NCBI GenBank assembly: GCA_034770075.1
Contig: JAVJAP010000118.1
Location: 885,001 to 949,000, forward strand
DNA: 64,000 nt
Direction: 5' to 3'
DNA from: Aralia elata
Lineage: Eukaryota; Streptophyta; Magnoliopsida; Apiales; Araliaceae
Shown here: positions 10,074 through 22,735 of the stretch, in pieces
Layout of the letters: each line of letters opens with the position of its first letter
Numbering within the stretch: position 1 is the first letter of the stretch
Made by a program: the position numbers and the translations under genes
Notes under the pieces: generated by a model
What the model was told of the DNA's origin: nothing
Databases searched by the model: none
The model's input: the letters and a program-made list of their open reading frames with translations, nothing else

Positions 10074-11683
10074 TGTGACGCCCCCAAATCCGGGTTACCT
10101 TAACCTCGAATTTGGTGCATCACTATGCAACTCATACACATACTATTAACAACTAATTGCGGAATAATAGAAATATTTACATTGATATAACATAAATACT
10201 CTCGTCCCAAGTCTCGATACCAATACAAATACCTGACATAACATCATACACAAAGTCTAATACATAAGTCCGAATACAAGACATAACTTAATACATAATC
10301 TCTAAACGAGTCTTAAAACATAGCATAATCATAACATAGTAGGACAAAGCTAATCTGTAGCTTTGCCTTTGCCTTTATCCTTTCCCGAGCTCTCGCCTCT
10401 ATGGGTAGCCACTGAAATGTTTTAAGGAAAGCAAGGGTGAGCAACAAGTTTGCCCAGCAAGTATAACAATAAAGATAATGCATGATCAAAAGTAAGTTTT
10501 CTCAAGTTTTAATACAAATCTCTAGCACTACTGATGAGTCGCTATGAACTGGATGAATATCAAATGAATTCAAGGATTTCAAATTGTTTCTATTGCAGGA
10601 ATCACTGAGTGGCCACCATGGCACTTACCTTTTATTAGAATTAACAGTATTGCACTATTAACTCCAAAACAACAATTACAGGTACAATAGGTGATTAGCC
10701 TAAAGTACCCGGCGTTATGCATAAGCCTCAAACGTTCTACTTACGCGCGTGTCGGTTCCCCGACTAAAAATATATTTTTCCCTACTATGAGGGTTGTTCA
10801 TCTCTGCAAAGAGTCCGTACCAAAACAATTGGTTTGGATAGCTTTTTAAATCATGGACACTAGTATAGCCGAATCAAATGGCATTGACGCTCTTCGTAAA
10901 CAGTTCATGCATAATGTGAACTTAAAAGCTTTAACAGTTTATGTCAATAACACATCTTGAACGCTTGTGCAAATATGAAAGATTTGCATAAGTATGGAAT
11001 TCACACAATAATATATGTATTGCGTAAATATGAACTTTGAACATTAAATAGCATTCGTAAGAATATAATCGAATGAAGTTGATAAGCTTACCTAGCACGA
11101 GGATTAGACAAGGATTAGAAAACTTACTCAATACACCACATTGGTGTGCTTTAGGAAAATATAGAATATTTGCACAATTCCAACTTAAACAAGAATTAGA
11201 AAATCTGCACAATATACGTCTTTTGTATAAGATAAGAAACTTGCATTCAATATAAAAAAAGGAATGAAGTTAAGGAACTTACCCAACACAAGGGTTAGAC
11301 AAGGGTTTAGGAAACTTGCCTTACGCGCTGCTACTATTTGACGTTAATCGTCCTCAAATATGTCCTACGCATTTAAACACATATTCACATACCAATTAGT
11401 CTCATAATAAACACCAAACATTGGCTTACATTAATCAACACATTAAAATCATTACGAATATTGATTGCCACTACGACTACCCAAACGGGGGTCTCGCTCC
11501 AAGCCAAACGAAAAATGCAACTAAGTTATTCATTTTATTAAGCAAAACCTCACGGGACTAAGTCGTTTCCTGCTTGGCTAACTAATTAATAGCATGCTTC
11601 ATGTGTTACTTCTTAAGAGGCTCATATACACTTGCCTCAAGCTTCAGTTCTCAAAAGAAACAACTTGGCGACTCTGCAGCACG

Positions 11684-11963
11684 GCGCGGCCGCGCTGCGT
11701 TTTGGCTTGGGAGTAGCGCGGCCGCGCTACTCCTCCTGTAGCAAATTTTAGGTCTATTTCTTACTCTAACCAACCTCTAGATGCTTGTGGTCATTCTAAC
11801 ATTATACTAACTTGTCATACATATGCTTTGGGGTATTTATAACATGCTAGGTCTGTATAAACATGCATCATCTCAACATTGTAAAGCAGCACAACTTGTC
11901 ACTTCTGCAGACCAGCGCGGCCGCGCTGGTTTTAAGCTTGGGAGTGGCGCGGCCGCGCCACTC
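11684..11963 (-). repeat. Two pairs of GC-rich palindromes in Gypsy-3 LTR
   Basis: All four units share the core gcgcggccgcgc: 11684-11695, 11711-11732 (22-bp perfect palindrome), 11911-11930 (20 bp) and 11942-11963 (22 bp). Within each pair the units are joined by a similar linker (tggcttgggag or taagcttgggag); the pairs are ~180 bp apart. In element sense they lie 0.8-1.1 kb downstream of the TATA motif, so in the transcribed part. Confidence 0.9.
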
Positions 11964-12753
11964 TGCATCCAGGGAGTTTAAAGTTTCCTGCTTCTGCAGA
12001 AACTTAGTACAACAATTCGATTTCTCCCTCTTTGCTTCATAAACCTTATACAACCAATACCCATGACTTAAAAACATGTTTCTATTACTCCACCATGCAT
12101 TATAACATCATTCCAACAATTAATCATAACTAGTTCTCATGATCTTTAGAGAAATCATTCTCTTGGACATTAAACCAAATAGTTGGTGGGTATGGCTTAC
12201 AAACTCACATTGGAGTAGAGTTTAATTATGCTCTAGTCCAGATTTCCAAATAAAATCATTACCCAAAACTTCATAACACATTATGGGCATACAAAAACAA
12301 GCACACAACCAACCATAAGCTAAATTTTCATCAAACCATAAGAATTGTCCAAATCAGTCCATATATGTCCAACAGTCCATTAATGTCCATTCTTGATTCC
12401 TTATGTATAGGCTTTGGTTATCATTCATTGTTCCACTTTCATTGATTATTAAGGCTTTTAAAGAGTTGTCAACATTCATACATATCCATGAACAACTAAG
12501 CAAAAACAGTTACATTACTCCAACAAAGCAACCAATATGTACTGAAAATTGAAACAACAATGGAAATGAGTTAGGTTTCATAACACTAACCTCTTGAAGC
12601 TCTTTCTATGGTGCTAGAGAGATTGATTACAGCTACTACCACACTTCTTCTTCTTCCTCAAATCAGTCGTGCACCCACCACTCACAACTCTCACAATTTT
12701 CTAGCTTTCTAACTTAGCAACAATCAAAGGAATGGATGAATGCCAAGGGAGGA

Positions 12754-12763
12754 GTATATATAG
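12754..12763 (-). promoter_or_regulatory. TATA motif of Gypsy-3 3' LTR
   Basis: gtatatatag lies after a CT/AG-rich stretch. The same motif is at 21907-21916 in the 5' LTR, which would be the functional promoter copy. Confidence 0.5.
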
Positions 12764-13021
12764 AAGGAGTGAGCTGAGCTTCTTGGGTGAGTGAAGAAGT
12801 AGTATGCTGAGCATGTAGGATCAGCTCCCTATACATGGGAGGCTGGAATTGGCCTCTCCCATTTACGGGTAATCCCCCTCTCCTTCTCCCCAATTGTTCC
12901 ATGCTCACTTTTGCTCTCCCAAATGCAAGAATTGCTCCTACCCAAATGTTCTTATTCCCTCCTATGCCTCTCTTCCCGTGTTCTTCTTCTTCATTCATTT
13001 TGCAGCTGATGATTTAACTCA

Positions 13022-13075
13022 TTTCCCTCATGGGTCATGGGTTGGGTCATGGGTCGGGTCGTGGGTCATGGGTTT
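13022..13075 (-). repeat. gggtcatg microrepeat in Gypsy-3 U3
   Basis: About five diverged copies of gggtcatgg or gggtcgtgg in tandem. The same cluster is at about 22183-22230 in the other LTR. It lies upstream of the TATA motif in element sense. Confidence 0.7.
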
Positions 13076-13438
13076 GGGCCACCCTTAAGCAATTTGGGGC
13101 TTCTAATTAAGTCCCAATTTGGCAAACATAAAATCCAACACTTGGATTATTAATCAATCACATTAACACTATGACAAAAATTAGAAAATTCGAAATAAAC
13201 GAAAAAGACATTTTCGGGGCGAATAGTGCCCACGCGAAAAGAATTTTAGGGATATTTCTCCGAAATTATTTATTCATACCACTAAGTAACAACACTTATA
13301 ATTATTGCAAACACATAATTTAGGTAATTACATAACCTTTAATCACATCACATAGAATAATATTAATAAAAATTCTTTTTATTAAATAATATACAAAAGC
13401 TTATATTACAAAACCATACAAATTTCACGGTCGTTACA

Positions 13439-13451
13439 TCCTCCCCTCCTT
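13439..13451 (-). other. Gypsy-3 polypurine tract
   Basis: tcctcccctcctt on the plus strand, a purine tract on the coding strand, directly next to the 3' LTR. Confidence 0.8.
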
Positions 13452-13478
13452 ATAAGAATTCTGTCCCCAGAATTACAA

Positions 13479-16400
13479 CTAAGCAAAAAGATGGGGATAA
13501 TTCTTCTTCATTTTATCCTCTAACTCCCACGTAGCCTCCTTGACATCGTGATTTTGCCAAACTACCTTCACAGAAGGTATAACTTTATTCCTTAATACTT
13601 GCTCCTTCTTATCAGTTATCTGAATAGGAATTTCCTCGTACGTGAGATCTTTCTCGATCTGGACGGGCTCATAGGATATAACGTGCTTGTAATCGGGTTT
13701 GTATGGTCGTAGCACTGAGACATGGAACACATTGTGGATATGCTCCAGCTCGGGAGGTAAAGCTACCTCGTACGCCACTTCGCCTACCCTTCTCAAGACT
13801 TCAAACGGTACTACGAACCTCGGACTCAACTTCCCTTTCTTGCCGAATCGGATCTTCCCCTTCCAGGGAGATACCTTCAAAAACACAAAACTACCACTTT
13901 CAAACTCTCGGCTTTGACGGTGCAAATCTGCGTATTTCTTCTGTCGATCTTGGGCTACTACCAATCTGGCTCTTATTGTCCCAACAATATATGCCATTTG
14001 CTGAACTAGTTCTGGTCCCAACAGTCGTCTCTCCCCGACTTCATCCTAACATAACGGTGTTCTGCACTTTCTTCTGTAGAGAGCTTCGTACGGTGGCATA
14101 CCGATACTTGCGTGATAACTATTATTATAAGCGAATTCCACGAGGGGTAAGCGGGCATCCCAGTTTCCCTTGAAATCCATCACACAAGCTCTAAGCATGT
14201 CTTCCAGCGTCTGTATTGTTCGCTCACTCTGTCCGTCAGTTTGAGGATGATAAGCAGTACTTAGCCTCAGCTGTGTTCCCATTCTTTCCTGCAAGCTCTT
14301 CCAAAAATTTGACGTGAAGCCCGGATCTCGATCAGAAACGATTGACACCGGCACTCCATGTCTTGAAACAACTTCCTTTATATACAACCTTGCTAACTGA
14401 TTTAAATTGAATCATATCCTTATCGGTAGAAAGTGGGCTGACTTTGTCAATCGGTCCACAATAACCCAAATTGCATCATAGCCTTTCTGTGTGCTTGGAA
14501 GTCCCGCTACGAAATCCATCGTAATGTGCTCTCATTTCCATTCTGGTATCCTCAGTGGTTGAAGTAGTCCACTCGGTCTCTGATGCTCTGCCTTGACTCG
14601 TTGACAAGTGAGACACTTACTGACGCATTATGCCACCTCTCGCTTCAAATTTGGCCACCAAAAATGTTGACGAAGATCCCTATACATTTTTGTGCTTCCT
14701 GGGTGAACAGAATAAGGTGAGTTATGTGCCTCGTGCAAGATTGCCTCTCTTAGTTCGGTCACGGCTGGCACCCACACGCGTTTTTCAAATCGCAAGATAC
14801 CATCTTTATCCTATCTGAACTTTTCTCCATCATTTTCTGCTACTCTTTCCTTTACCTTCTCACATTCCTCATCATTTTTTTGTGCCTCCTTTACTTTTTC
14901 TAGTAATGTCGGACGAGCTTCCATTACGAATAAACGCTCCGCTGCCATTCCCGAACTTTTTACTTCTATTTCTAGTCGCGTCATTTCCTTCACTAGCTCC
15001 TCCTGTGTTATTAGCTTGAACAAGTTCTCCCTTCCTTTTCTGCTCAACGCATCTGCTACCACGTTTGCCTTCCCCGGGTGATAAAGAATCTCGCAGTCGT
15101 AATCCTTGATTAATTCCAACCACCTCCTTTATCGCATATTGAGCTCTTTCTGGGTGAAGATATACTTCAGACTTTTGTGGTCCGTATATATCTCACATTT
15201 CTCCCCATAAAGATAGTGCCTCCAAATCTTCAGGGCAAAAACTACCGCGGCTAACTCCAAGTCGTGGGTAGGGTATCGCTTTTCATAGTCCTTCAATTGA
15301 CGTGATGCATACGCAATGACCTTGCCATGCTGCATCAGAACACAACCAAGACCTCGGTGTGATGCATCACTATACATTACAAAACCTCCTGTATCATCCG
15401 GTAGGGATAACACAGGTGCCTCGCTCAATCTCTTCTTCAACTCTGTAAAACTTTCCTCACACTTCTCCGTCCACACAAACTTCACAGTCTTCCTCGTTAG
15501 AGTGGTTAACGGGGTCGCTATCTTAGAAAAATCTTGGATAAATCGTCGATAGTACCCAGCTAACCCTAAGAAACTCTGAACCTCTGTTGGCGTCCTCGGT
15601 TGATCCCAGTTACTTACTGCTTCCACTTTCGCAGGATCCACTGAGATTCCATCTTTGTCTATCCCATGCCCTAGAAATTGTACCCTTTCCATCCAGAATT
15701 CGCATTTAGAAAATTTTGCGTACAACTTCTCTTTCCTCAGCGTTTCTAGTATCGCCTTCAGATGGTCGGCATGCTCCTCTTCGGTCTTTGAATAGATTAG
15801 GATGTCATCGATGAAAACTACCACAAACTTGTCTAAGTATGGCTTAAGAATTCGATTCATCAAATCCATAAATGCTGCTGGCGCGTTCGTCAGACCGAAA
15901 GACATCACCAAAAATTCATAGTGCCCATACCTCGTTCGAAACGCGGTCTTTGGCACATCCTCCTTCCTCACCTTCAACTGGTGATATCCGGTCCTCAAAT
16001 CTATCTTCGAGAAATGCCTCGCTCCTTGAAGTTGATCGTAACGATCATCGATTCTTGGTAATGGATACTTGTTCTTGATCGTTGCCTTGTTCAACTCCCG
16101 GTAGTCGATACAAAGCCTCATCGTTCCGTCTTTCTTCTTGACAAACAAAACTGGTGCTCCCCATGGAGACACACTGGGCTGAATATACCCATTGTCCAGC
16201 AATTCTTGAAATTGGATTAACAATTCCTTCATTTCCACTTTCGAAATTGGTGTCGTCCCTGGCGCTAGGTCTATCACAAACTCAATTTCCCTGTCTGGTG
16301 GTAGACCGGGTAAAACGCTTGGAAACACGTCTGGAAAATCCTTCACTATCGGTATATCTGTTATTTCTACTCCCTCCTTCTTTGTGTCCACAATATAGGC

Positions 16401-16856
16401 TAAATAGCCTACACACCCTTTTATTAGTAACTTCTTGGCCTGCATCATCGTAAGACAACACGATCGTCTAAGCGATGTGCTACCATTAAATACTACCCTC
16501 GACCGGTTCGAGGTCCGAAGGTTCACACTTTTCTTATGACAGTCAATTATTGCTGCATGGTTATATAACCAATCCATTCCCAGTATTACATCAAACTCTC
16601 CTAATTTAATCGGGATCAAATCTACCTTTAGATTATGACCCCTAATTACAGCATCACAATCACGGTATATGAATTCTACGAGAATTACCTCCTCGTTAGC
16701 AATTTCTACGCTCAAGGGATTATCTAGTCGTTCTTGGGGTAAATTCAATCGACTGGCAAATTCCTCAGATACAAACGAATAGGTAGCACCCGAATCAAAT
16801 AATATGCAAGCATTTATATCATTGATCGGGATAATACCTGACACCACGTCCCTCAA
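13479..16856 (-). pseudogene. pol: Gypsy-3 pol: PR, RT, RNase H, INT, chromodomain tail
   Basis: A single minus-strand frame of ~3.4 kb. Protease LFDSGATYSFV near 16790; RT with RLCIDYRELNK near 16120 and VVVFIDDILIYS near 15815; RNase H MYSDASHRGLGC near 15380 and VADALSRK near 15050; integrase with HPQTDGQSERTIQ near 14240. The C-terminus has a chromodomain-like tail (VVWQNHDVKEATWELE). In-frame stops lie near 15129, 14815, 14633, 14535, 14408 and 14047; each fits a single transition in a Gln, Arg or Trp codon. The catalytic residues I could check are present. Non-functional because of the stops. Confidence 0.92.
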
Positions 16857-16859
16857 AGC

Positions 16860-17999
16860 TATGGCATCCTAGGCCGTCATGTTGAATGTCCTAGCAGTTG
16901 GTCGACTAGGCGGAACAGGCCCACCAGTCGTTGGCTTGTTGCTTCCCCCTTTGTAGCCACTTCCCCCGCTGCTTCCTTTTTAGGGGCAGTCCTTGATCTG
17001 GTGCTCGACCGATCCACGAGCGAAACATCCACAGATTTTCTTCGGATTTGGGCATTTTTTGTGCTATATGTCCCTCCTGGCCACAGTTATAACAGACACT
17101 GCGTCCCTTCCAACATTCTCCCAGGTGATTTTTCCCACATTTTGAACATGCCTCGATTCTCTTTTTGAATCCTCCCTGATTGCTTCCGGTCGGATTATTG
17201 CTTGTACTATTGTTACTGTTATCCTACTTTCTCTTCCCCAAGTTGCTTCCTCCGCTACCACTTCCTCCACGATGGTCGCCTCCGTTTTTCTTATTCTTCC
17301 TTTCCTGTTATATTGACTCAAGGCCTCACTTCCACCCTCAGCTATGATGGCCTTCTCTAGGAGTGCATTAAAGGTCTCGATTTGGAGCACCGACACCTTA
17401 CTGTACACCCATGGCTTCAACCCTTGTTCGAACCGCTGTGCCTTGCGCTCTTCCGTATCCACTTGGTGTGGCGCAAAGCGTGCGAGTTCATTAAATTTGG
17501 CGGCGAATTGTGCCACCGTCATATCCCCTTGCTTAAGTTCCAGGAATTTCACTTCCATCCGACTCTTCATGCTCTTCGGGAAGTAATTCTCGAAGAACAG
17601 TTCCTTGAATCTTTTCCATGTTACTACACCTTCTCCGGCCCGTTGTTGATTGGCTTCCCACCAATAGTTCGCCTCTCCCTTCATCATATAGGTGGCGAAT
17701 GCAGTCTTCTGATCCTCTCCCACGCGTGCAATGGTAAAAGCCTTCTCGGTTTCTTTAACCCAAGACTGGGACTCGATCGGGTCAGTCGTCCCTTTGAACT
17801 CTAGGGGTCCCACACTTTTGAAGTCTTTAAAATTTGTTATCGGGACAGTTGGGGGAATTGGGTTTCCGGGTCCTGCATTCCTGCCTTGGAACACTCCCTC
17901 AAGTAGGTCTGCTAGCCATTGCATGAGGTCTGCTTGGCCTACTTCATTATTCACTGACCCTTGAGGGGTTCGTTGAACGGGTATTCTACGCGGTGGCAT
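16860..17999 (-). pseudogene. gag: Gypsy-3 gag (frameshifted)
   Basis: The ATG at 17999 starts MPPRRIPVQRTPQGS. Capsid residues include ANYWWEANQQ and AAKFNELARFAPHQVD. After SQYN (near 17310) the frame shifts. In the restored register, zinc knuckles CSKCGKNHLGEC and CYNCGQEGHIA are seen near 17150-17060, then another frameshift and stops before the protease. Clear homologue of the Gypsy-4 gag at 31756. Confidence 0.88.
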
Positions 18000-18326
18000 C
18001 TTCTGTTTAATGGAATAAAACTAACTGTTACTATCTCACCATACCATGTAAATGTCTACCAAGCAATGCAACAATTAGACAATACATTTAACAAGAACAT
18101 TTCATTAATAAGTCAATAGCCAGTACATCATATGTGATCGTCCTATAGCACACCGCTACGAACGTCACCATTCACCCCTAATACACAAAAGATGGGGATT
18201 TACTAACATAGTACCCTCTATCAAGTATAAAGACTTGGGGTATACAAAACTTATCCCACACATAATACAAAAGATCGGGATTTACATATACAAAATCATG
18301 TACTGCTAGACACATAACTAACTAGT
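18000..18326 (-). other. Spacer between leader ORF and gag in Gypsy-3
   Basis: About 330 bp of AT-rich untranslated sequence between the end of the leader ORF and the gag ATG. No ORF or RNA motif recognised. Confidence 0.55.
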
Positions 18327-18993
18327 CTATCCAAGCATACCGCGCTCCACGACGCTGTTATACTCCAAATGTCCCATATGGACCATCAGATCTTGACTCA
18401 GAGTGTGGCGAGTCTGCCCCTCCTCGGCCGGATAATGCCAGACACCATCTATCCATCTACTGATAGCCGTACTGAATGCATAGCCCATCCGGTTCATCTT
18501 CCTCCTCTTCCTTCTCACTTCACCTTCTAGGTCATCGGCTCGCTCTAAGGCGTCGTCCCGCTGTTCCTCAATCTGGATGCGGTCAGTTACTTCTACCTCT
18601 AGTTAGGCTCGCAAAGCCTCCTTCTCCACCTGTAGGCTCCCTGCCCGCTACTCGGACTGCTCTAGACTTCCTACTAGTTCTATATTCCTTGTTATGAGAC
18701 GATAGACCATAGCCCCTAACTGCATAGAGACCTCATGTCGCCCCTGAGCTTCCTGCTCCATATGTGGTACCATCATGGGGCACCTCTCCTGGTTCATCTA
18801 AGGAATCACTGCCTATGGGGTCTTCCTCGAAGTCCTCCTCCGGGTCTTCCTCCGGATCAGACTCCATCACATATTCCTCTTCGGCTGGGGACATTGTCGT
18901 AATAGGCTTATCTATAAGGGGTGACTCGAACACCACATGGATGTCACGTGGCTCTTCCTCCATAATTCTGCTTAGCTCGCCCATCTCTGGCAT
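18327..18993 (-). pseudogene. Gypsy-3 leader ORF (acidic plus coiled-coil protein)
   Basis: An extra reading frame between PBS and gag. It starts at 18993 (MPEMGELSRIMEEE). The N-terminal ~90 residues are very acidic (ESDPEEDPEEDFEEDP). A 1-base shift near 18730 moves to a second frame with heptad-like charged sequence (IQIEEQRDDALERADDLE) ending MLG at 18327; two further in-frame stops there replace probable Gln codons. The original protein would be about 220 residues. Gypsy-4 has an ORF in the same place (30881-31242) with a similar coiled-coil character. Function unknown; I recognise no domain. Confidence 0.6.
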
Positions 18994-19211
18994 ACTACAA
19001 ACACAAGACAAAACAAACAAAACCTATCAGTATCTCTTAACAAAATATAAATCCATTACATGGAATGAAAATACATTTCACGACACTACTAACTTTCTAA
19101 TCGAAGTCTATATCACGTAAACTCTACATGAGTTTTATCTATTTCTATTTCTCTATGTTCCCCAAAGTTATAGCCTAAGGACTCTCTCTTTCCTAAGGTT
19201 TATAACCTATA

Positions 19212-19223
19212 GCTCTGATACCA
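19212..19223 (-). other. Gypsy-3 primer binding site (tRNA-Met)
   Basis: The minus strand reads TGGTATCAGAGC three bases from the 5' LTR end. Confidence 0.9.
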
Positions 19224-19226
19224 ACC

Positions 19227-22200
19227 TGTGACGCCCCCAAATCCGGGTTACCTTAACCTCGAATTTGGTGCATCACTATGCAACTCATACATATACTATT
19301 AACAACTAATTGCAGAATAATAGAAATATTTACATTGATATAACATAAATACTCTCGTCCCAAGTCTCGATACCAATACAAATACCTGACATAACATCAT
19401 ACACAAAGTCTAATACATAAGTCCGATTACAAGACATAACTTAATGCATAATCTCTAAACGAGTCGTAAAACATAGCATAATCATAACATAGTAGGACAA
19501 AGCTAATCTGTAGCTTTGCCTTTGCCTTTATCCTTTCCCGAGCTCTCGCCTCTATGGGTAGCCACTGAAATGTTTTAAGGAAAGCAAGGGTGAGCAACAA
19601 GTTTGCCCAACAAGTATAACAATAAAGATAATTCATGATCAAAAGTAAGTTTTCTCAAGTTTTAATACAAATCTCTAGCACTACTGATGAGTCGCTATGA
19701 ACTGGATGAATATCAAATGAATTCAAGGATTTCAAATTGTTTCTATTGCAGGAATCACTGAGTGGCCACCATGGCACTTACCTTTTATTAGAATTAACAG
19801 TATTGCACTATTAACTCCAAAACAACAATTACAGGTACAATAGGTGATCAGCCTAAAATACCCGGCGTTATGCATAAGCCTCAAACGTTTTACTTACGCG
19901 CGTGTCGGTTCCCCGACTTAAAATATATTTTTCCCTACTATGAGGGTTGTTCATCTCTGCAAAGAGTCCGTACCAAAACAATTGGTTTGGATAGCTTTTT
20001 AAATCATGGACACTAGTCTAGCCGAATCAAATGGCATTGACGCTCTTCGTAAACAGTTCATGCATAATGTGAACTTAAAAGCTTTAACAGTTTATGTCAA
20101 TAACACATCTTGAACGCTTGTGCAAATATGAAAGATTTGCATAAGTATGGAATTCACACAATAATATATGTATTGCATAAATATGAACTTGGAACATTAA
20201 ATAGCATTCGTAAGAATATAATCGAATGAAGTTGATAAGCTTGCCTAGCACGAGGATTAGACAAGGATTAGAAAACTTGCTCAATACACCACATTGTTGT
20301 GCTTTAGGAAAATATAGAATATTTGCACAATTCCAACTTAAACAAGAATTAGAAAATCTGCACAATATACGTCTTTTTGTATAAGATAAGAAACTTGCAT
20401 TCAATATAAAAAAAGGAATGAAGTTAAAGAACTTGCCCAACACAAGGGTTAGACAAGGGTTTAGGAAACTTGCCTTACGCGCTGTTACTATTTGACGTTA
20501 ATCGTCCTCAAATATGTCCTACGCATTTAAACACATATTCACATACCAATTAGTCTCACAATAAACACCAAACATTGGCTTACATTAATCAACACATTAA
20601 AATCATTACGAACATTGATTGCCACTACGACTACCCAAACGGGGGTCTCGCTCCAAGCCAAACGAAAAATGCAACTAAGTTATTCATTTTATTAAGCAAA
20701 ACCTCACGGGACTAAGTCGTTTCCTGCTTGGCTAACTAATTAATAGCATGCTTCATGTGTTACTGCTTAAGAGGCTCATATACACTTGCTTCAAGCTTCA
20801 GTTCTCAAAATAAACAACTTGGCGACTCTGCAGCACGGCGCGGCCGCGCTGCGTTTTGGCCTGGGAGTAGCGCGACCGCGCTACTCCTCCTGTAGCAAAT
20901 TTTTGGTCTATTTCTTACTCTAACCAACCTCTAGATGCTTGTGGTCATTCTAACATTATACTAACATGTCATACATATGCTTTTGGGTATTTACAACATG
21001 CTAGGTCTGTATAAACATGCATCAAATCAACATTGCAAAGCAACACAACTTGTCACTTCTACAGACCAGCGCAGCCGCGCTGGTTTTAAGCTTGGGAGTG
21101 GCGCGGCCGCGCCAGAGGCATCCAGGGAGTTTAAAGTTTCCTGCTTCTGCAGAAACTTAGTACAACAATTCGATTTCTCCCTCTTTGCTTCATAAACCTT
21201 ATACAACCAATACCCATGATTTAAAAACATGTTTCTATTACTCCACCATGCATTATAACATCATTCCAACAATTAATCATAACTAGTTCTCATGATCTTT
21301 AGAGAAATCATTCTCTTGGACATTAAACCAAATAGTTGGTGGGTATGGCTTACAAACTCACATTGGAGTAGAGTTTAATTATGCTCTAGTCCAGATTTCC
21401 AAATGAAATCATTACCCAAAACTTCATAACACATTATGGGCATACACAAACAAGCACACAACCAACCATAAGCTAAATTTTCATCAAACCATAAGAATTG
21501 TCCAAATCAGTCCATATATGTCCAACAGTCCATTAATGTCCATTCTTGATTCCTTATGCATAGGCTTTGGTTATCATTCATTGTTCCACTTTCATTGATT
21601 ATTAAGGCTTTTAAAGAGTTATCAACATTCATACATATCCATGAACAACTAAGCAAAAACAACTACATTACTCTAACAAAGCAACCAATATGTACTGAAA
21701 ATTGAAACAACAATGGAAATGAGTTAGGTTTCATAACACTAACCTCTTGAAGCTCTTTCTATGGTGCTAGAGAGATTGATTACAGCTGCTACCACACTTC
21801 TTCTTCTTCCTCAAATCAGCTGTGCACCCACCACTCACAACTCTCACAATTTTCCAGCTTTCTAACTTAGCAACAATCAAAGGAATGGATGAATGCCAAG
21901 AGAGGAGTATATATAGAAGGAGTGAGCTGAGCTTCTTGGGTGAGTGAAGAAGTAGTATGCTGAGCATGTAGGATCAGCTCCCTATACATGGGAGGCTGGA
22001 ATTGGCCTCTCCCATGTACGGGTAATCCCCCTCTCCTTCTCCCCAATTGTTCCATGCTCACTTTTGCTCTCCCAAATGCAAGAATTGCTCCTACCCAAAT
22101 GTTCTTATTCCCTCCCATGCCTCTCTTCCCGTGTTCTTCTTCTTCATTCATTTTGCAGCTGATGATTTAACCCATTTCCCTCACGGGTCATGGGTTGGGT

Positions 22201-22591
22201 CATGGGTCGGGTCGTGGGTCATGGGTTTGGGCCACCCTTAAGCAATTTGGGGCTTCTAATTAAGTCCCAATTTAGCAAACGTAAAATCCAACACTTGGAT
22301 TATTAATCAATCACATTAACACTGTGACAAAAATTAGAAAATTCTAAATAAACGAAAAAGACATTTTCGGGGCGAATAGTGCCCACGTGAATAGAATTTT
22401 AGTGATATTTCTCCGAAATCATTTATTCATACCACTAAGTAACAACACTTATAATTATTGCAAACACATAATTTAGGTTATTACATAACCTTTAATCACA
22501 TCACATAGAATAATATTAATAAAAATTCTTTTTATTAAATAATATACAAAAGCTTTTATTACAAAGCCATACAAAATTCACGGTCGTTACA
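19227..22591 (-). repeat. Gypsy-3 5' LTR
   Basis: 3365 bp, same ends and length as the 3' LTR. TATA motif at 21907-21916. The four GC palindromes are present but eroded: one core reads gcgcgaccgcgc, another gcgcagccgcgc, and the fourth has lost its outer arm (gccagagg). In element sense the last ~60 bp before the PBS resemble the end of the Gypsy-4 LTR. Confidence 0.92.
20834..21115 (-). repeat. Eroded GC palindrome pairs in Gypsy-3 5' LTR
   Basis: These are the counterparts of 11684-11963. Single G/A differences break the central symmetry in two units, as CpG or CHG decay would do; the others keep the core. Confidence 0.85.
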
Positions 22592-22596
22592 ATAGC
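22592..22596. repeat. Target site duplication atagc (right)
   Basis: Exact match to 10069-10073; marks the Gypsy-3 insertion. Confidence 0.9.
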
Positions 22597-22735
22597 CCAA
22601 CTCTCGTTCCTTCCTTTCCTCCCAACTCAAATAAGCTTCAGGATCGCGCCTACCTTGGAAAGATCTCTTTTGCCACTCATAATTATTTTCATAATTATAT
22701 CCATACACACTCCCTTACGTGTTTCGCTCAAACAA
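22592..22735 (-). pseudogene. gag: Start of the non-autonomous gag (N-terminally deleted)
   Basis: The minus strand encodes YENNYEWQKRSFQ and GRRDPEAYLSWEE, matching Gypsy-2 gag at its capsid start. The first ~130 residues found in Gypsy-2 are missing: leader sequence (cacgtaagggagtg) is joined almost directly to the capsid, and no in-frame ATG precedes it. The coding sequence continues at 10073 beyond Gypsy-3. The internal deletion probably removed the start in this copy. Confidence 0.7.

Larger units (their letters stand above)
10074..13438 (-). repeat. Gypsy-3 3' LTR
   Basis: Starts tgtgacgccc and ends ggtcgttaca on the plus strand. By eye it differs from the 19227-22591 copy by about a dozen substitutions in the first ~0.8 kb, so the insertion is fairly recent. 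It contains four GC palindromes (11684-11963), a TATA motif near 12754 and a gggtcatg repeat (13022-13075). Short ORFs here recur in the other LTR simply because the LTRs are copies. Confidence 0.92.
10074..22591 (-). mobile_element. Gypsy-3: complete Tekay/Del-like chromovirus
   Basis: 12,518 bp flanked by the 5-bp repeat atagc. Two LTRs of equal length (3365 bp; 10074-13438 and 19227-22591), a PBS at 19212-19223, a polypurine tract at 13439-13451 and minus-strand leader ORF, gag and pol in order. The MPPRR gag start, long LTRs and a short C-terminal chromodomain-like tail fit Tekay/Del chromoviruses. pol lies in one frame with six single-codon stops; gag and the leader ORF are frameshifted. 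It needs proteins in trans to move. Confidence 0.92.

Noticed and set aside
12714..13088. Open frames around 12714-13088 and 21867-22241
   Set aside because: They are identical in both Gypsy-3 LTRs because the LTRs are copies, lie over the promoter region, and show no domain.
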